Notes: a model not told the origin generated them from the letters alone. A DNA stretch of 64,000 nucleotides from Roseomonas sp. (GCA_020249775.1 JADCFA010000009.1:62001-126000); one strand, 5' to 3'; shown: positions 43,956 through 54,346, counted from the stretch's first letter. Translations and numbers: made by a program.

Positions 43956-45176
43956 TCAGATAACCCGCGCAGCAGCAAGTGCTGCCATTTCCGCTTCTGA
44001 TAATTTCAGCCAGTCGCGATAGATTTCGCCATTATGCTCGCCCATGGCGGGGCCAAGCCATTTCACCTCACCGGGTGTTTCGGAAAGCCGCGGCACAAGA
44101 TTTGGGATGGCCAATTCGCCAATGCGCGGGTCTTGCATGGTCAGGATATTGCCGCGCGCCTTGTAGTGCGGGTCTTCGAAAATCTCATCAATCGCATAGA
44201 CCGGGCCGCAGGGTACTTGCGCTTCTTCGCAGGCTTGCAGCAATTCAGCGCGGGTGAAGCGACTGGTCCAGGCGCTGACATAGGCATCCACTTCCGCGCG
44301 CGCGGCTTCGCGCTGACGAATGGTGCCCCATTTGCCATCATCGCCCAATTCCGGCGCGCCCATGGCAGCGGCAAGCCTTGCGAAAATCTTGTCGGATGTG
44401 CAGGCAATCGCAATCCAGCGATTATCCTTGGTCGGGTAATGGCTATGCGGCACGACATTGACCGTGCCCGGCCCCATGCGTTCACGCACATAGCCCTTGT
44501 GCTGAAAGGCCGGCGCCAATTCATCCAGGATGCGAAAGACAGGTTCATAAAGCCCGATATCCACCACCTGCCCGCGCCCTGTCTTGCGGCGCGCTTCCAT
44601 GGCCAGCATCGCGCCCATGGCGCCGTAAATGCCGGAAAGATAATCCGGGATGGTGGCCGAACCCGGCGTAACGGGTGGGCGATCGGGATAGCCCGCCAGA
44701 TAGGACAGCCCACCAAAGGCATTGCCAATGCGCCCAAAGCCCGGCCGGCCGCTGTAAGGCCCGGTTTGCCCATAGCCGGAAATGCGCACCATGATCAGGC
44801 GCGGGTTCACCGCATGCAGCACATCCCAGCTAATGCCCCATTTTTCCATTGTGCCGGGTTGGAAATTTTCCACCAGAATATCGGCATCCGCGCACATGCG
44901 CTTCAGCAATGCCGCGCCTTCGGGCTTGCGCAAATCAAGGGTTGCGGATTTCTTGTTCCGACATTCGGAAAGCCAAGGCAGCGTATCGCCATTCGGTGTG
45001 ACGGTGCCGAATTTGCGCAAAGGGTCACCCACCACGGGCAATTCCAGCTTGATGACCTCGGCGCCGAATTCCGCGAGCTGCGTGGTGGCGAAGGGTCCGG
45101 AAATGAAGGTGGAAACATCAATCACGCGCACCCCTTCAAGCGGCAATACGCGTGGTTCCGGCGCGGCTTCAGACAT
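43956..45176 (-). CDS. CaiB/BaiF-family CoA-transferase
   Basis: The 406-residue class III CoA-transferase moves CoA between carboxylic acids. Features are VRVIDVSTFISGPFATTQLA, LVENFQPGTMEKWGISWDVL, and the catalytic Asp in ATIPDYLSGIYGAMGAMLA. The ATG at 45176 has GAGG 8 nt upstream, better than the TTG at 45191. It lies 69 nt after the HpaB-like gene in the same direction and may be its operon partner. Confidence 0.92.
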   Translation of the reverse strand: MSEAAPEPRVLPLEGVRVIDVSTFISGPFATTQLAEFGAEVIKLELPVVGDPLRKFGTVTPNGDTLPWLSECRNKKSATLDLRKPEGAALLKRMCADADILVENFQPGTMEKWGISWDVLHAVNPRLIMVRISGYGQTGPYSGRPGFGRIGNAFGGLSYLAGYPDRPPVTPGSATIPDYLSGIYGAMGAMLAMEARRKTGRGQVVDIGLYEPVFRILDELAPAFQHKGYVRERMGPGTVNVVPHSHYPTKDNRWIAIACTSDKIFARLAAAMGAPELGDDGKWGTIRQREAARAEVDAYVSAWTSRFTRAELLQACEEAQVPCGPVYAIDEIFEDPHYKARGNILTMQDPRIGELAIPNLVPRLSETPGEVKWLGPAMGEHNGEIYRDWLKLSEAEMAALAAARVI

Positions 45177-45245
45177 GGGCGTTTTCCTCAATAGGCCGGC
45201 AGATGTGATGCCGTGGGCGCGCAGGCGTCAAGCGCAGGGCTTGCG

Positions 45246-46796
45246 TTATTCCGCCGCCCGTCCGAACAGGTTCGGTTCAGGAATGGCTGGCGCGCGCGGC
45301 GCTTCACACCCCGTATCGCAGCAGCGGCCCGGCTGTTTGGAAATGCGCTTACCCTCATCCAGAATGCCGCGATCCAGCAAGCGTTCCACGAGTGCGGAGC
45401 GTTCTTCGACCGGATAATTGCGCCAAATCTCACGCTTCATCGCCTCAGGGCTGCCGCCACCATGGAGCGAAATCACCGAATACCAACCGCCCTGGTTGGA
45501 TGCGGTCAAATCTTCCATGAAGCGGGCGACTTCCAGGCGCTTTTCGGCGGGGATATCCGCCCGCCCGGCCAGCACGGCGGCCAGAGATGCAGCGGTTTCC
45601 GGATTGTGATCCTCATCCGGGCCAGGCAGTGCCACGATCAATCCGCCCGAGACATAATGTGCGAGGCGATGCATGTCATAAATCTGTGTCGCCAGCAGCA
45701 ATTTACCGATATTGCTGAAGACCGCATCGGGCATCATCGCACCTGATTGGGCGCGCGTGCCATAGACGCTGGCGGCGACACCGCATGCGAAGAAGCCTTC
45801 CACAATCTTGATCAGATCAACCATGGCATCGCGGATATGGGCATGGCGGTCCGTATCCAAGCCATTGGCTTCAATCATCAAGGCGCCGGCGCCAATCAGC
45901 AGATCACCAAAGCCCGCGCGCGCGGCAATGCAGGAATGGCGATGATGGGTGGCGTAGCTGGTGGTCGTGTAGCCGGCCTCCACATGCTCGCCCGCCATGA
46001 ACACGCGGTCCCAGGGCACAAAGACATCATCAAACACCACAACGCCGGTGGATTGGCCATATTTGGCACTGAATTTTGCCGCCGCTTCGCCGGGGCGTCC
46101 CGCAGGGCGCGCGACGATCATCACGCCCGGCGCATCGGCGGGCACGGCGCAATGCAGCGCGAAATCGGCGTCTTCGGCGGTCATGGTGCGGCAGGCCATG
46201 ACCAGAAATTCATGGACATAGGGTGCGCCGGTCACAATCGCCTTGGTTCCGCGAATGATGATGCCATCCGCGCGGCGTTCCTTGATATGCACATGCACAT
46301 CAGGGTTGGCCTGCTGGCCAGGCCGCGCGGAACGGTCACCCTTCGCATCCGTCATCGCGATCCCAAGCGTCAGATCGCGCGCCTGCACATCATCCAGATA
46401 GGCCAGGAAGCGCTGATGCCTCTCCCCGCCATGCACCGCATCGGCAAGCCTGGTGCCTTGATGCAGTGCATTCAGCGCATCATGTGCCAAATAGCGTTGC
46501 GCGCAGCCGGATTCACGACAAACCAGGCGCACGGCTTCAAGCTTCGCCAGCAGATCATCCCGACTGCCATTCACATGCAGCATGCGATTGGCCAGCCGCC
46601 CGCTGCCTTCCTGCTTTGCCGTCATCAGCCCGGCGTAATCGGCGCGATGCGCAAAATCATAGGTCACGCCAATGGCATTGATGCCGGGTGCGAGCAGGGG
46701 CTCATCCGCGACACTCGTCACCTGGCGGCCACCCACAAAAACCCGCGGCTTCAGCGCGCGGAGCGATTCCCGATAATCAGCGGCAGTCATCAGCAT
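45246..46796 (-). CDS. 4-hydroxyphenylacetate 3-monooxygenase-like flavoprotein (HpaB family)
   Basis: The 516-residue protein belongs to the HpaB/4-hydroxybutyryl-CoA dehydratase family. It begins MLMTAADYRESLRALKPRVF and has KAIVTGAPYVHEFLVMACR and VFVPWDRVFMAGEHVEAGY. In the dehydratase branch a [4Fe-4S] cluster uses cysteines in the N-terminal third, which I do not see here, so the FADH2-dependent monooxygenase branch fits better. A flavin reductase partner is not encoded nearby. It shares a regulatory region with the TetR gene; the operator lies 34 nt from this ATG. Confidence 0.85.
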   Translation of the reverse strand: MLMTAADYRESLRALKPRVFVGGRQVTSVADEPLLAPGINAIGVTYDFAHRADYAGLMTAKQEGSGRLANRMLHVNGSRDDLLAKLEAVRLVCRESGCAQRYLAHDALNALHQGTRLADAVHGGERHQRFLAYLDDVQARDLTLGIAMTDAKGDRSARPGQQANPDVHVHIKERRADGIIIRGTKAIVTGAPYVHEFLVMACRTMTAEDADFALHCAVPADAPGVMIVARPAGRPGEAAAKFSAKYGQSTGVVVFDDVFVPWDRVFMAGEHVEAGYTTTSYATHHRHSCIAARAGFGDLLIGAGALMIEANGLDTDRHAHIRDAMVDLIKIVEGFFACGVAASVYGTRAQSGAMMPDAVFSNIGKLLLATQIYDMHRLAHYVSGGLIVALPGPDEDHNPETAASLAAVLAGRADIPAEKRLEVARFMEDLTASNQGGWYSVISLHGGGSPEAMKREIWRNYPVEERSALVERLLDRGILDEGKRISKQPGRCCDTGCEAPRAPAIPEPNLFGRAAE

Positions 46797-46830
46797 GGCG
46801 GAGTTTTCCAAACTAGGTTGACGGCGAAAA

Positions 46831-46845
46831 TCTAACACTGTTAGA
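46831..46845. promoter_or_regulatory. Palindromic operator between the HpaB-like and TetR genes
   Basis: TCTAACACTGTTAGA is a perfect 7+1+7 inverted repeat in a 61-nt divergent intergenic region. It ends 12 nt before the tetR start. Its place fits a TetR dimer repressing both divergent units. Binding is inferred, not shown. Confidence 0.75.
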
Positions 46846-46857
46846 ATTCATTCGTCA

Positions 46858-47415
46858 ATGACCCGCCCGGACAAAAACGCCGCCAAGCGCGACCATATCC
46901 TTGCCGCCGCCAAGGCGCTTTTCGCCGAAGCAGGGCTTGAAGGCGCCAGCCTTCGCGCCATCGCGGCGCGCGCTGGCTATACGCCAGCCGCGCTTTATTT
47001 CCATTTCCCCTCGCGTGAGGCGATTTATGCCGAAGTGCTGCGCGATAGCTTGGCGCGCTTGAAGGCAGCGGTGGAAGGGGGCGCAGCGCAGGATGGGTTT
47101 CGCGGCGCCGCACTTGCCTTGTTTGATTTCTACGCGGCGCATCCGCAGGAATTGGCGCTGGGCTTTTATCTGGGCGGCGGGGGCTTGGCACCGCGCGGGC
47201 TGGGGCAGGGGCTTGATCCCGGTTTGAATGCCGCGCTGATTGCGGCCTTGGCGCCCATGCGTGCGCTTGGCGGGCAGGAAGTGGCAACGGAAGCCTTCGC
47301 GCTCGCGGTTGGCTTGCTGGTAATGTCGGAAACGCGCCGCATCCGCCTGTTCGGGCTTTCGGCGCGCGCGCTGATGGAAAGCCATTTGGCAAGGCTGCCG
47401 CAAGGCCCAGGCTGA
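46858..47415 (+). CDS. TetR-family transcriptional regulator
   Basis: The 185-residue regulator has an N-terminal helix-turn-helix (residues about 10-55): RDHILAAAKALFAEAGLEGA followed by SLRAIAARAGYTPAALYFHF. The C-terminal ligand domain is variable. It sits between two divergent catabolic units and has a perfect palindrome in its promoter region. It probably represses both units until a pathway intermediate binds. Confidence 0.92.
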   Translation: MTRPDKNAAKRDHILAAAKALFAEAGLEGASLRAIAARAGYTPAALYFHFPSREAIYAEVLRDSLARLKAAVEGGAAQDGFRGAALALFDFYAAHPQELALGFYLGGGGLAPRGLGQGLDPGLNAALIAALAPMRALGGQEVATEAFALAVGLLVMSETRRIRLFGLSARALMESHLARLPQGPG

Positions 47416-47474
47416 TTGGCTTGCCGCGCCATTGGCCCTGCGCGATGATGCGTCACGGGAAAAGGAATAAGCCG

Positions 47475-48824
47475 ATGAAGCAAATGACGCTGGTGGCCTT
47501 TCTGCAGGCGCAGAATTGCTCGAATTATGTCGGCTCCTGGCGCCATCCTGCGACCATGCAGGATTATCTGCGTCCCGAATATTACCAGCGCATCGCGCGC
47601 ACGCTGGAAGCCGGTTGCTTCCATATGGCGTTTTTCGATGACCGGCTCGCCATGCCCGATATCCTTGGCCATGACCATGCTGAGGCGGTGCGCAACGGCA
47701 TACGCGTGGTGAAGCTTGATTTGATTTCGATCCTGACGGCGATGGGGCTCGCCACGTCAAAACTTGGGCTCGGCGGCACCTATTCCACCACCTATTATGA
47801 ACCCTTCCATGTGGCGCGGGTATTCGCCACACTTGATCACATGCTGGGCGGGCGCGCGGCCTGGAATGTGGTGACGTCACTGAATGACAGTGAAGCGCAT
47901 AATATGGGCGCGGATGATCATCTGGAACATGATCTGCGTTATGATCGCGCGGATGAATTCATGGAAATCGTGCTGTCGCATTGGGATTCCTGGGGCGATG
48001 ACGCCATCATCCAGGACCGTGAGAGCGGCATCTTCGCCGATGCCACCAAGGTGCGTCGCCTCGATCACAAGGGCAAATGGTTCAAAAGCCGTGGTCCCTT
48101 CACCGTGCCGCGCACCCCGCAGGGGCGGCCCGTTCTGATCCAGGCCGGCCAAAGCGGGCGCGGCAGAAGTTTTGCCGCACGCTGGGGCGATCTGGTTTTC
48201 GTGATCTATCCGAATATGGAAGTCGCCAAGCGCGGCTATAGCGGTTTCAAGGAACAGGTCGCCGCATCGGGCCGGGACCCCGCCACACTGCGCATCTGCC
48301 CCGCCGTTTATTGCATTGTCGGTGAAACCGATGCGGCGGCGCAGGAAAAGCGTGCGCTGATTGATGGCCTTGCGAGGCCAGTGGATGGGCTTTCGCTGCT
48401 GTCTGAGGCATTGAATTACGACTTCGCTTCAAAAGACATGGATGATGCCTTCACCGATGATGAATTGGCCGGCATCAAGGGTCTGCAAGCGCTGCGTGAT
48501 CGCGTGGTTGCCGCCAGCGGCAAGCGTAACCCTACCTTGCGCGATTTCGTGGATATCACCGGGCGCGGCACCATTCGCGAATTCCCGATATTCTGCGGCA
48601 CGCCCAAGCGCGTGGCCGATGAAATGCAGGCCTGGGTCGAAGGGGGCGCCTGTGATGGCTTCGTGCTGGCCGCCACACACATGCCCGGCACTTATGAGGA
48701 ATTTGTGCGCCTGGTCGTGCCGGAATTGCAGCGCCGTGGCGTCTTCCGCAAGGAATTCACCGGCACGACGCTCAGGGAAAATCTCGGTCTGCCGCGCGCG
48801 GTACCTTTTGATTGGCAGCGCTAA
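47475..48824 (+). CDS. NtaA/SnaA/DszA-type FMN-dependent monooxygenase
   Basis: The 449-residue luciferase-like protein matches the NtaA/SnaA/DszA group, which oxidises substrates such as nitrilotriacetate and aromatic heterocycles. Family pieces are GCFHMAFFDDRLAMPD, LGLGGTYSTTYYEPFHVARV, GRAAWNVVTSLNDSEAHNMG and LIQAGQSGRGRSFAARWGDL. FMNH2 must come from a reductase not encoded nearby. It lies 59 nt after tetR on the same strand. The ATG at 47475 has AAAGGA upstream. Confidence 0.92.
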   Translation: MKQMTLVAFLQAQNCSNYVGSWRHPATMQDYLRPEYYQRIARTLEAGCFHMAFFDDRLAMPDILGHDHAEAVRNGIRVVKLDLISILTAMGLATSKLGLGGTYSTTYYEPFHVARVFATLDHMLGGRAAWNVVTSLNDSEAHNMGADDHLEHDLRYDRADEFMEIVLSHWDSWGDDAIIQDRESGIFADATKVRRLDHKGKWFKSRGPFTVPRTPQGRPVLIQAGQSGRGRSFAARWGDLVFVIYPNMEVAKRGYSGFKEQVAASGRDPATLRICPAVYCIVGETDAAAQEKRALIDGLARPVDGLSLLSEALNYDFASKDMDDAFTDDELAGIKGLQALRDRVVAASGKRNPTLRDFVDITGRGTIREFPIFCGTPKRVADEMQAWVEGGACDGFVLAATHMPGTYEEFVRLVVPELQRRGVFRKEFTGTTLRENLGLPRAVPFDWQR

Positions 48825-48830
48825 CCCGGA

Positions 48831-49604
48831 TTACATCCCAAGCACATGCTTCATGCCGTAAAGCGCCGGTGCGCGCCCATGCACCCAAAGTGCGGCACGC
48901 ACTGCGCCGGTGGCATAGACGCGGCGATCGAAACTCCGATGCGTCAGGCTGATATGTTCTGAAGCGGCGGCGAAAAGCAGCGTGTGTTCACCCACCACCT
49001 GCCCGCCGCGCAACGCAGCGAAGCCGATGGTACCGGTGCCGCGCGGGCCGCAATGGCCATCGCGCCCGCTTTCAATGCCGGCTTCTTCCATGCTGGTGCC
49101 GCGCCCCGCCGCCACCGCGCGGCCCAAGGCCACCGCGGTGCCGGATGGCGCATCCACCTTTTGGCGGTGATGCACCTCCACAATCTCGGCATCATATTGT
49201 GCGCCGGGCAGGGCGGCGGCCATGCGTTCAGCGATGGCGAGGAACAAATTGACCCCAGGCGCGAAATTCGCGGCATAGACAATCGGCGCGCGCTTGCCGG
49301 CTTCCGCAACTGCCGCTTCCGCTGCTGCCGAAAGCCCGGAACTGCCCAGAATGAATCCCTTGCCGCAGGCGGCAGCGGCGTCGGCATGGGTGGCGGCGGT
49401 ATCCGCATGGGTGAAATCAATCACCACATCGGAAGCGGCGAAAAGTGCCGTGATATCCGGAAAGCTTTGCAAACCAGCGGGCGCGGGCTTGCCCCCGGCG
49501 CGCAAGGTGCCGCCCACACATACCGCGCCGGCAGCGGCAACTTCCTCGATCAACAACCGGCCCATGCGCCCGGCCATGCCGGCGATACCGATGCGAATGC
49601 TCAT
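48831..49604 (-). CDS. dapB: 4-hydroxy-tetrahydrodipicolinate reductase
   Basis: The 257-residue enzyme of lysine/diaminopimelate synthesis has the nucleotide motif RIGIAGMAGRMGRLLIEEVA. The substrate loop is IVEVHHRQKVDAPSGTAVAL, with the catalytic His and Lys. The C-terminal dimer region has EHISLTHRSFDRRVYATGAV. Length is near the family norm. It converges with the NtaA-type gene, 6 nt apart. Confidence 0.95.
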   Translation of the reverse strand: MSIRIGIAGMAGRMGRLLIEEVAAAGAVCVGGTLRAGGKPAPAGLQSFPDITALFAASDVVIDFTHADTAATHADAAAACGKGFILGSSGLSAAAEAAVAEAGKRAPIVYAANFAPGVNLFLAIAERMAAALPGAQYDAEIVEVHHRQKVDAPSGTAVALGRAVAAGRGTSMEEAGIESGRDGHCGPRGTGTIGFAALRGGQVVGEHTLLFAAASEHISLTHRSFDRRVYATGAVRAALWVHGRAPALYGMKHVLGM

Positions 49605-49661
49605 GGCGTTTCTCCCGTGATTTCAAATATTGTCTGCGCCAAGCCCAGGCCCTGTCCAGTG

Positions 49662-50594
49662 TCAATCCGCCCGCGGATGCGCCTTCCGCCAGGTCTCCAG
49701 CAGCGCCGCCGCATCCACCGCCGTATAGCGCTGCGTGGTCGAAAGGCTGGCATGGCCGAGCAATTCCTGAATGGCGCGCAAATCCGCACCCTCGCCCAGC
49801 AAATGCGTGGCAAAGGAATGGCGCAGCGCATGGGGGCTCGCATGTTCCGGCAGCCCGGCAAGCCTCCGGAAATCGCGCAGCCTTTTTTGTGCAACGGCAG
49901 GGTCAAGCCGCGCCCCTCGCGCGCCGATGAATAAGGGCTCATCCGCCGCGCCCGCGCCGCGTTCGGCCAGATAGGCCGCCATCGCATCACGGATCACCGG
50001 CAAGATCGGCACCAGCCTTTCCTTATTGCCCTTGCCAAGAACGCGCAGCGCCGCCTCAGACCCTGGCCGCGGCGCGTCGCCCATATTCAGCGCCAAAGCC
50101 TCCCCCAGCCTCAGCCCCGCACCATAAAGCAGCGTGAACAAGGCGCGGTCGCGTGCCGCTTGCAGGCGCGGGTTTTCATGCCGCCCCAGCGCATAGACAT
50201 CAGCCACATCTTCCGCCGCGGCGCGCGCTTCCCTGACACTGAGCGCACGCGGCAAAGCCGCTTTGGCACGCGGTGCGCGAAGCCCCGCAAGGGCGACCGG
50301 CGCCATGCCCTGATGGCGCTGCAAATAGCGCAGAAAACTCCGTATAGCGGCAAGCTTGCGGGCGCGGGTTGCGCCCACATCGCCTGCCATGGCGCGGGCG
50401 GACAGAAAGGCGCGCAAATCCGCCGGGCGCAGCCCGCCAAGCCTGGCCAGATCAGGCTCCGCACCCAGATGGGCAGTCAGAAAGCCAAGAAATTGCGCCA
50501 CATCGCGCCCATAGGCTTCGATGCTATGCGCACTCGCCCGGCGTTCGCGGGCAAACCAGCCAAGCCAGGCGGCAACGGCCTCAGGCCCGGTCAT
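49662..50594 (-). CDS. xerC: Site-specific tyrosine recombinase XerC
   Basis: The 310-residue recombinase resolves chromosome dimers with XerD. The N-terminal SAM-like domain holds LGWFARERRASAHSIEAYGR. The catalytic domain shows Arg in LLYGAGLRLGEALAL, HALRHSFATHLLGEGADLRA, and the nucleophilic Tyr in LSTTQRYTAVDA. The start ATG lies 6 nt from a palindromic repeat that occupies most of the gap to the upstream DUF484 gene. No dominant Shine-Dalgarno sequence is visible there. Confidence 0.92.
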   Translation of the reverse strand: MTGPEAVAAWLGWFARERRASAHSIEAYGRDVAQFLGFLTAHLGAEPDLARLGGLRPADLRAFLSARAMAGDVGATRARKLAAIRSFLRYLQRHQGMAPVALAGLRAPRAKAALPRALSVREARAAAEDVADVYALGRHENPRLQAARDRALFTLLYGAGLRLGEALALNMGDAPRPGSEAALRVLGKGNKERLVPILPVIRDAMAAYLAERGAGAADEPLFIGARGARLDPAVAQKRLRDFRRLAGLPEHASPHALRHSFATHLLGEGADLRAIQELLGHASLSTTQRYTAVDAAALLETWRKAHPRAD

Positions 50595-50600
50595 TTCGGA

Positions 50601-50644
50601 GCATTTTCAAGCCAAATGGGACCACTTGGCGGTTCGCAAAATGC
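50601..50644. repeat. Dispersed palindromic repeat, copy 2
   Basis: This 44-base palindrome matches the copy at 18877-18920 at 39 of 44 positions. The outer arms are GCATTTT and AAAATGC. It fills the 62-nt gap between DUF484 and xerC, ending 6 nt before the xerC start on the minus strand, so its RNA hairpin would overlie the xerC ribosome-binding region. Confidence 0.8.
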
Positions 50645-50656
50645 AACCATACAACG

Positions 50657-51340
50657 CTACCTTGAAATCGCCGCCGCCACGGCGCGGCCCAGGAAGACAA
50701 GCGGTTCGGTGCCATGGCGGGCGGGCAGGGCATTGGCATCCCGCGCGCCAAGGGCCAGCAACATAAGCGGCTGCTGCGCCACCACCACGCGCACCAGCGC
50801 ATCGCGCGCGATCAAGCCTGCTGCTTCGCCATGCAGCGTTTCCGCATCGTCTGGCTTGTCGCGCACCAGCACATCACGCCCGCGCCCGAGCAGCCTTTCC
50901 ACCATGCCGCGCGGCAGGGGGCGCTGTTCCGGGCGCATCCAAAGCTGGGCCGGGTTTTCCGGCGGCTCCACACATAAGGTGCAGCTCTCAAGCCCCAGCA
51001 GATTGGGCCATTCCTGCGCCACGGTTTCCGGCACATCATCCGATCGCATCAAGGCCAGCACGGCCAGCCTGACGCGCGATACCAGCCCAAGCCCCGCGCG
51101 TTCCGCATCCAAAGCCAGGCGCAATTCAGCATCAAGGGCGGAAGCGCGTTCGCGTTCCGCGCCCAGCATCGCCGCCATATGGTCAGTCAGCCCATCGCCA
51201 TGGACGCGCCGCGGTGGCGCCAATGCGCGGTAAAGTTCAGGGCGCGCGGCCAGGAAATCCGGATTGGCGCGCAAAAAAGCCTCCACCTCCTCAGCCGAGG
51301 GCCCATGCGGGGCCTTCCCGTCAGAGGGCGGGTCGCTCAC
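50657..51340 (-). CDS. DUF484-family protein
   Basis: The 227-residue protein has [20 protein letters not shown] near its N terminus and a GAF-like fold afterwards, typical of DUF484, which is often found beside xerC. The start is uncertain: a GTG at 51340 overlaps the upstream stop by 4 nt (GTGA), while an ATG at 51367 would give 31 nt of overlap. Function is unknown. Confidence 0.8.
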   Translation of the reverse strand: MSDPPSDGKAPHGPSAEEVEAFLRANPDFLAARPELYRALAPPRRVHGDGLTDHMAAMLGAERERASALDAELRLALDAERAGLGLVSRVRLAVLALMRSDDVPETVAQEWPNLLGLESCTLCVEPPENPAQLWMRPEQRPLPRGMVERLLGRGRDVLVRDKPDDAETLHGEAAGLIARDALVRVVVAQQPLMLLALGARDANALPARHGTEPLVFLGRAVAAAISR

Positions 51341-51993
51341 AGGATGCTTTGTCCTGTCTTTTTCCAATCCGCCAGAAATGCCTCCAGCCCCTTATCGGTC
51401 AGGGGGTGCTTCAGCAATTGGCGGATTACAGCGGGCGGCAAGGTGGCGACATGCGCGCCAAGCTTGGCGCTTTCCACCAGATGGATCGGGTGGCGGATGG
51501 AAGCCACCAATACTTCGGTGCGGATTGTCGGGTAATTGCGGTATATTTGCACAATGTCAGCAATCAGCCGCATGCCATCGGTCGCGATATCATCAAGCCG
51601 CCCGACAAAGGGGGAAATGAAGGCGGCACCCGCCTTGGCGGCCAGCAGCGCTTGGGCGGCAGAAAAGCAAAGCGTGACATTCACCAAGGCGCCCTCGGCG
51701 GCGAGTGTCCGGCAGGCGATCAACCCGGCTTCCGTCAGCGGCACCTTCACCGCGACATTGGGCGCAATGGCGCGCAGGAAACGCCCTTCGGCCAGCATGC
51801 CGGCGGCATCAGTTGCGGTCACTTCGGCGCTGACCGGGCCAGGCGTGATGGCGCAGATTTCCGCAATCACCTGCTTCATGTCGCGGCCGGATTTGGCGAT
51901 CAGCGAAGGATTGGTGGTCACCCCATCCACCATGCCCAATTCGGCAAGGGCGCGGATTTCGGCGACTTCGGCGGTATCAACGAAGAACTTCAT
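51337..51993 (-). CDS. Transaldolase / fructose-6-phosphate aldolase family (TalC-like)
   Basis: The 218-residue aldolase begins [19 protein letters not shown] and has [15 protein letters not shown]. The Schiff-base Lys is in [12 protein letters not shown]. The compact length and [20 protein letters not shown] near the end fit the TalC/Fsa group. The annotation as transaldolase or Fsa cannot be resolved from sequence alone. The ATG at 51993 opens the conserved domain. It is divergent from priA. Confidence 0.9.
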   Translation of the reverse strand: MKFFVDTAEVAEIRALAELGMVDGVTTNPSLIAKSGRDMKQVIAEICAITPGPVSAEVTATDAAGMLAEGRFLRAIAPNVAVKVPLTEAGLIACRTLAAEGALVNVTLCFSAAQALLAAKAGAAFISPFVGRLDDIATDGMRLIADIVQIYRNYPTIRTEVLVASIRHPIHLVESAKLGAHVATLPPAVIRQLLKHPLTDKGLEAFLADWKKTGQSIL

Positions 51994-52096
51994 GAATGGC
52001 AATCCTGCATGGCGAAAGACGAGGCTTCGGCGGGGAATGGCGCCACACGCAGCAAAGCGCAAGCCTTCCCTTCGCGAATGGGTTATTTCATAGCCC

Positions 52097-54319
52097 ATGC
52101 CGGCCCCATCGCGAAAGCAGTCCCTTTTGCCTGAAACAATTTCTTCAAGCACCGCCAGGCGCTTGCGAGTTCTGCTGCCGCTGCCACTCGCCGACGCTTA
52201 TGATTATCGGGCAGAAAATGAGGCACCGCCCCCAGGTAGCTTCGTCGCGGTGCCGCTTGGCGGGCGGCAGGTGCTTGGCGTGGTGTGGGATGAGGCGCCC
52301 GAATCGGCCCTGCCGGAGCATCGTTTGCGCCCCATCGCCGCCGTGCTGGAAGCCCCGCCTATGCCGCAAAAGCTCCGCCGCTTCGTGGATTGGGTCGCGG
52401 CCTATACGCTTTCGCCCCGAGGCGCGGTGCTGCGCATGGCGATGAGTGTCCCTGCCGCCTTGGAAGCGCAGCCCCATCGCGCTGGCTGGTGCCGTGCCGA
52501 TCCGCTGCCGGAAGCGCCGCGCCTGACCCCGGCGCGCCAGCGCGTCTTGGCCGCGCTGCCGCCGGGCGAAACGCGCGCCCCCGATGATCTGGCCCGCGAA
52601 GCCGGCGTGGCGCCTGCCGTGCTGCGCGGCATGGCCGATGCCGGATTGCTGATCCCGGGCCTGCTGCCCCCGCTGGAAGAATTCCGCCCGCCCGATCTCG
52701 CCCGCCCCGGCCCGATGCTGGATGCTGACCAGGCCGAGGCCGCCGCTTTGCTGCGCTCGGCCGTGGCGCGGGAGGCATATAGCACCACGCTGCTTTCCGG
52801 TGTGACCGGCTCCGGCAAGACCGAGGTTTATTTCGAGGCTATTGCGGCGACCTTGCAGGCCGGGCGGCAGGCCTTGGTGCTGCTGCCGGAAATCGCGCTT
52901 TCCGCGCAATGGCTGGATCGCTTCCGCGCCCGCTTCGGCGCCGATCCCGCGCTTTGGCATTCCGAACTTTCCCCCCGCACCCGGCGCATCACTTGGCGCG
53001 CTGTGGCGGAAGGTCGCGCCCCGGTGCTGGTGGGCGCGCGTTCGGCCTTGTTCCTGCCCTTTCCCGATCTTGGCTTGATCGTGGTGGATGAGGAACATGA
53101 AACAGCCTTCAAGCAGGAAGAAGGCGTGATCTATCACGCGCGCGACATGGCCGTGGTGCGCGCACGCCTATCGGATGCAGCGTGCGTTTTGGTCAGCGCG
53201 ACGCCTTCGCTGGAAACCCTGACCAATGCCCGCGCTGGGCGCTACGCCGAATGCCATTTGGCGGCGCGCCATGGCGGCGCGGTCATGCCGGAAATTGGCC
53301 TGATTGATCTCCGGCGCGAAACCCCGCCGCGCGGGCGGTTCTTGAGTCCCGCCCTGGTGGCAGCGGTGGCGGAAACATTGAAGCGCGGCGAACAGGCCAT
53401 GCTGTTTTTGAATCGGCGCGGCTATGCGCCACTCACGCTTTGCCGCGCCTGTGGTCATCGGTTGCGCTGCCCGAATTGCACGGCCTGGCTGGTCGAACAT
53501 CGCGCCGCGCGTCGGCTGCAATGCCACCATTGCGGCCATGTGGAAGCGCCACCCAGCCATTGCCCAAGCTGCGCCGCGCCGCATAGCACGGTGCCGATCG
53601 GCCCTGGGGTGGAGCGCGTTTTGGAAGAAGCGGCTTTGCTTTTCCCCGAAGCCCGCCGGCTGGTCATGGCCTCTGACACATTGCCTGGCCCGGCTGCGGC
53701 AGCTGCGGCGGCGGAGGCGATTGAAAAGCGCGCGGTTGATCTGATCATCGGCACGCAAATCGTGGCCAAGGGCTGGCATTTTCCCTACTTGACGCTGGTT
53801 GGCGTGGTGGATGCTGATCTGGGGCTGGCCGGTGGTGATCTGCGGGCGGCCGAACGCACGGTGCAATTGCTGCATCAGGTGGCGGGCCGCGCCGGCCGGG
53901 CGGAACATCCGGGGCGCGTTTTACTGCAAAGTTTTTCCCCGGATCATCCGGTGATGCAGGCGCTGGTTTCCGGCGAATACGAAGCCTTCATGGCCGCCGA
54001 GGCTGAGGCGCGGCGGCCCGGTCATTGGCCCCCCTTTGGTCGGCTGGCCGCGTTGATCGTGAGCTCCCCGGATGAAAAGGCAGCGGACCGAGTCGCCCGG
54101 GATTTGGGCCGCGCGGCGCCAGCCGGGGAGGGGATGGAGGTGCTGGGGCCCGCGCCCGCGCCGCTTGCCTTGTTAAGGGGGCGGCATCGGCGGCGCCTTT
54201 TGCTGAAGGCGCGGCGCGATATTGGCGTGCAGCGGCTTTTGGGCGAATGGCTCGCGCGGGTGGATGTGCCCGGCAATGTCCGGGTGCAGGTGGATGTGGA
54301 CCCGGTGGGGTTCCTATAG
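52097..54319 (+). CDS. priA: Primosomal protein N' (PriA helicase)
   Basis: The 740-residue replication-restart helicase opens with a DNA-binding domain ([17 protein letters not shown]). Walker A is [11 protein letters not shown] at about residue 235 and the DEAH-type box is [16 protein letters not shown]. Zinc-binding cysteines lie in [14 protein letters not shown] and [12 protein letters not shown] with CPSCAAPH. The helicase C-terminal part has [20 protein letters not shown] and [13 protein letters not shown]. Length is typical. Confidence 0.95.
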   Translation: MPAPSRKQSLLPETISSSTARRLRVLLPLPLADAYDYRAENEAPPPGSFVAVPLGGRQVLGVVWDEAPESALPEHRLRPIAAVLEAPPMPQKLRRFVDWVAAYTLSPRGAVLRMAMSVPAALEAQPHRAGWCRADPLPEAPRLTPARQRVLAALPPGETRAPDDLAREAGVAPAVLRGMADAGLLIPGLLPPLEEFRPPDLARPGPMLDADQAEAAALLRSAVAREAYSTTLLSGVTGSGKTEVYFEAIAATLQAGRQALVLLPEIALSAQWLDRFRARFGADPALWHSELSPRTRRITWRAVAEGRAPVLVGARSALFLPFPDLGLIVVDEEHETAFKQEEGVIYHARDMAVVRARLSDAACVLVSATPSLETLTNARAGRYAECHLAARHGGAVMPEIGLIDLRRETPPRGRFLSPALVAAVAETLKRGEQAMLFLNRRGYAPLTLCRACGHRLRCPNCTAWLVEHRAARRLQCHHCGHVEAPPSHCPSCAAPHSTVPIGPGVERVLEEAALLFPEARRLVMASDTLPGPAAAAAAAEAIEKRAVDLIIGTQIVAKGWHFPYLTLVGVVDADLGLAGGDLRAAERTVQLLHQVAGRAGRAEHPGRVLLQSFSPDHPVMQALVSGEYEAFMAAEAEARRPGHWPPFGRLAALIVSSPDEKAADRVARDLGRAAPAGEGMEVLGPAPAPLALLRGRHRRRLLLKARRDIGVQRLLGEWLARVDVPGNVRVQVDVDPVGFL

Positions 54320-54346
54320 GGCGGACGTTACTGGTGCCCGCAACCT

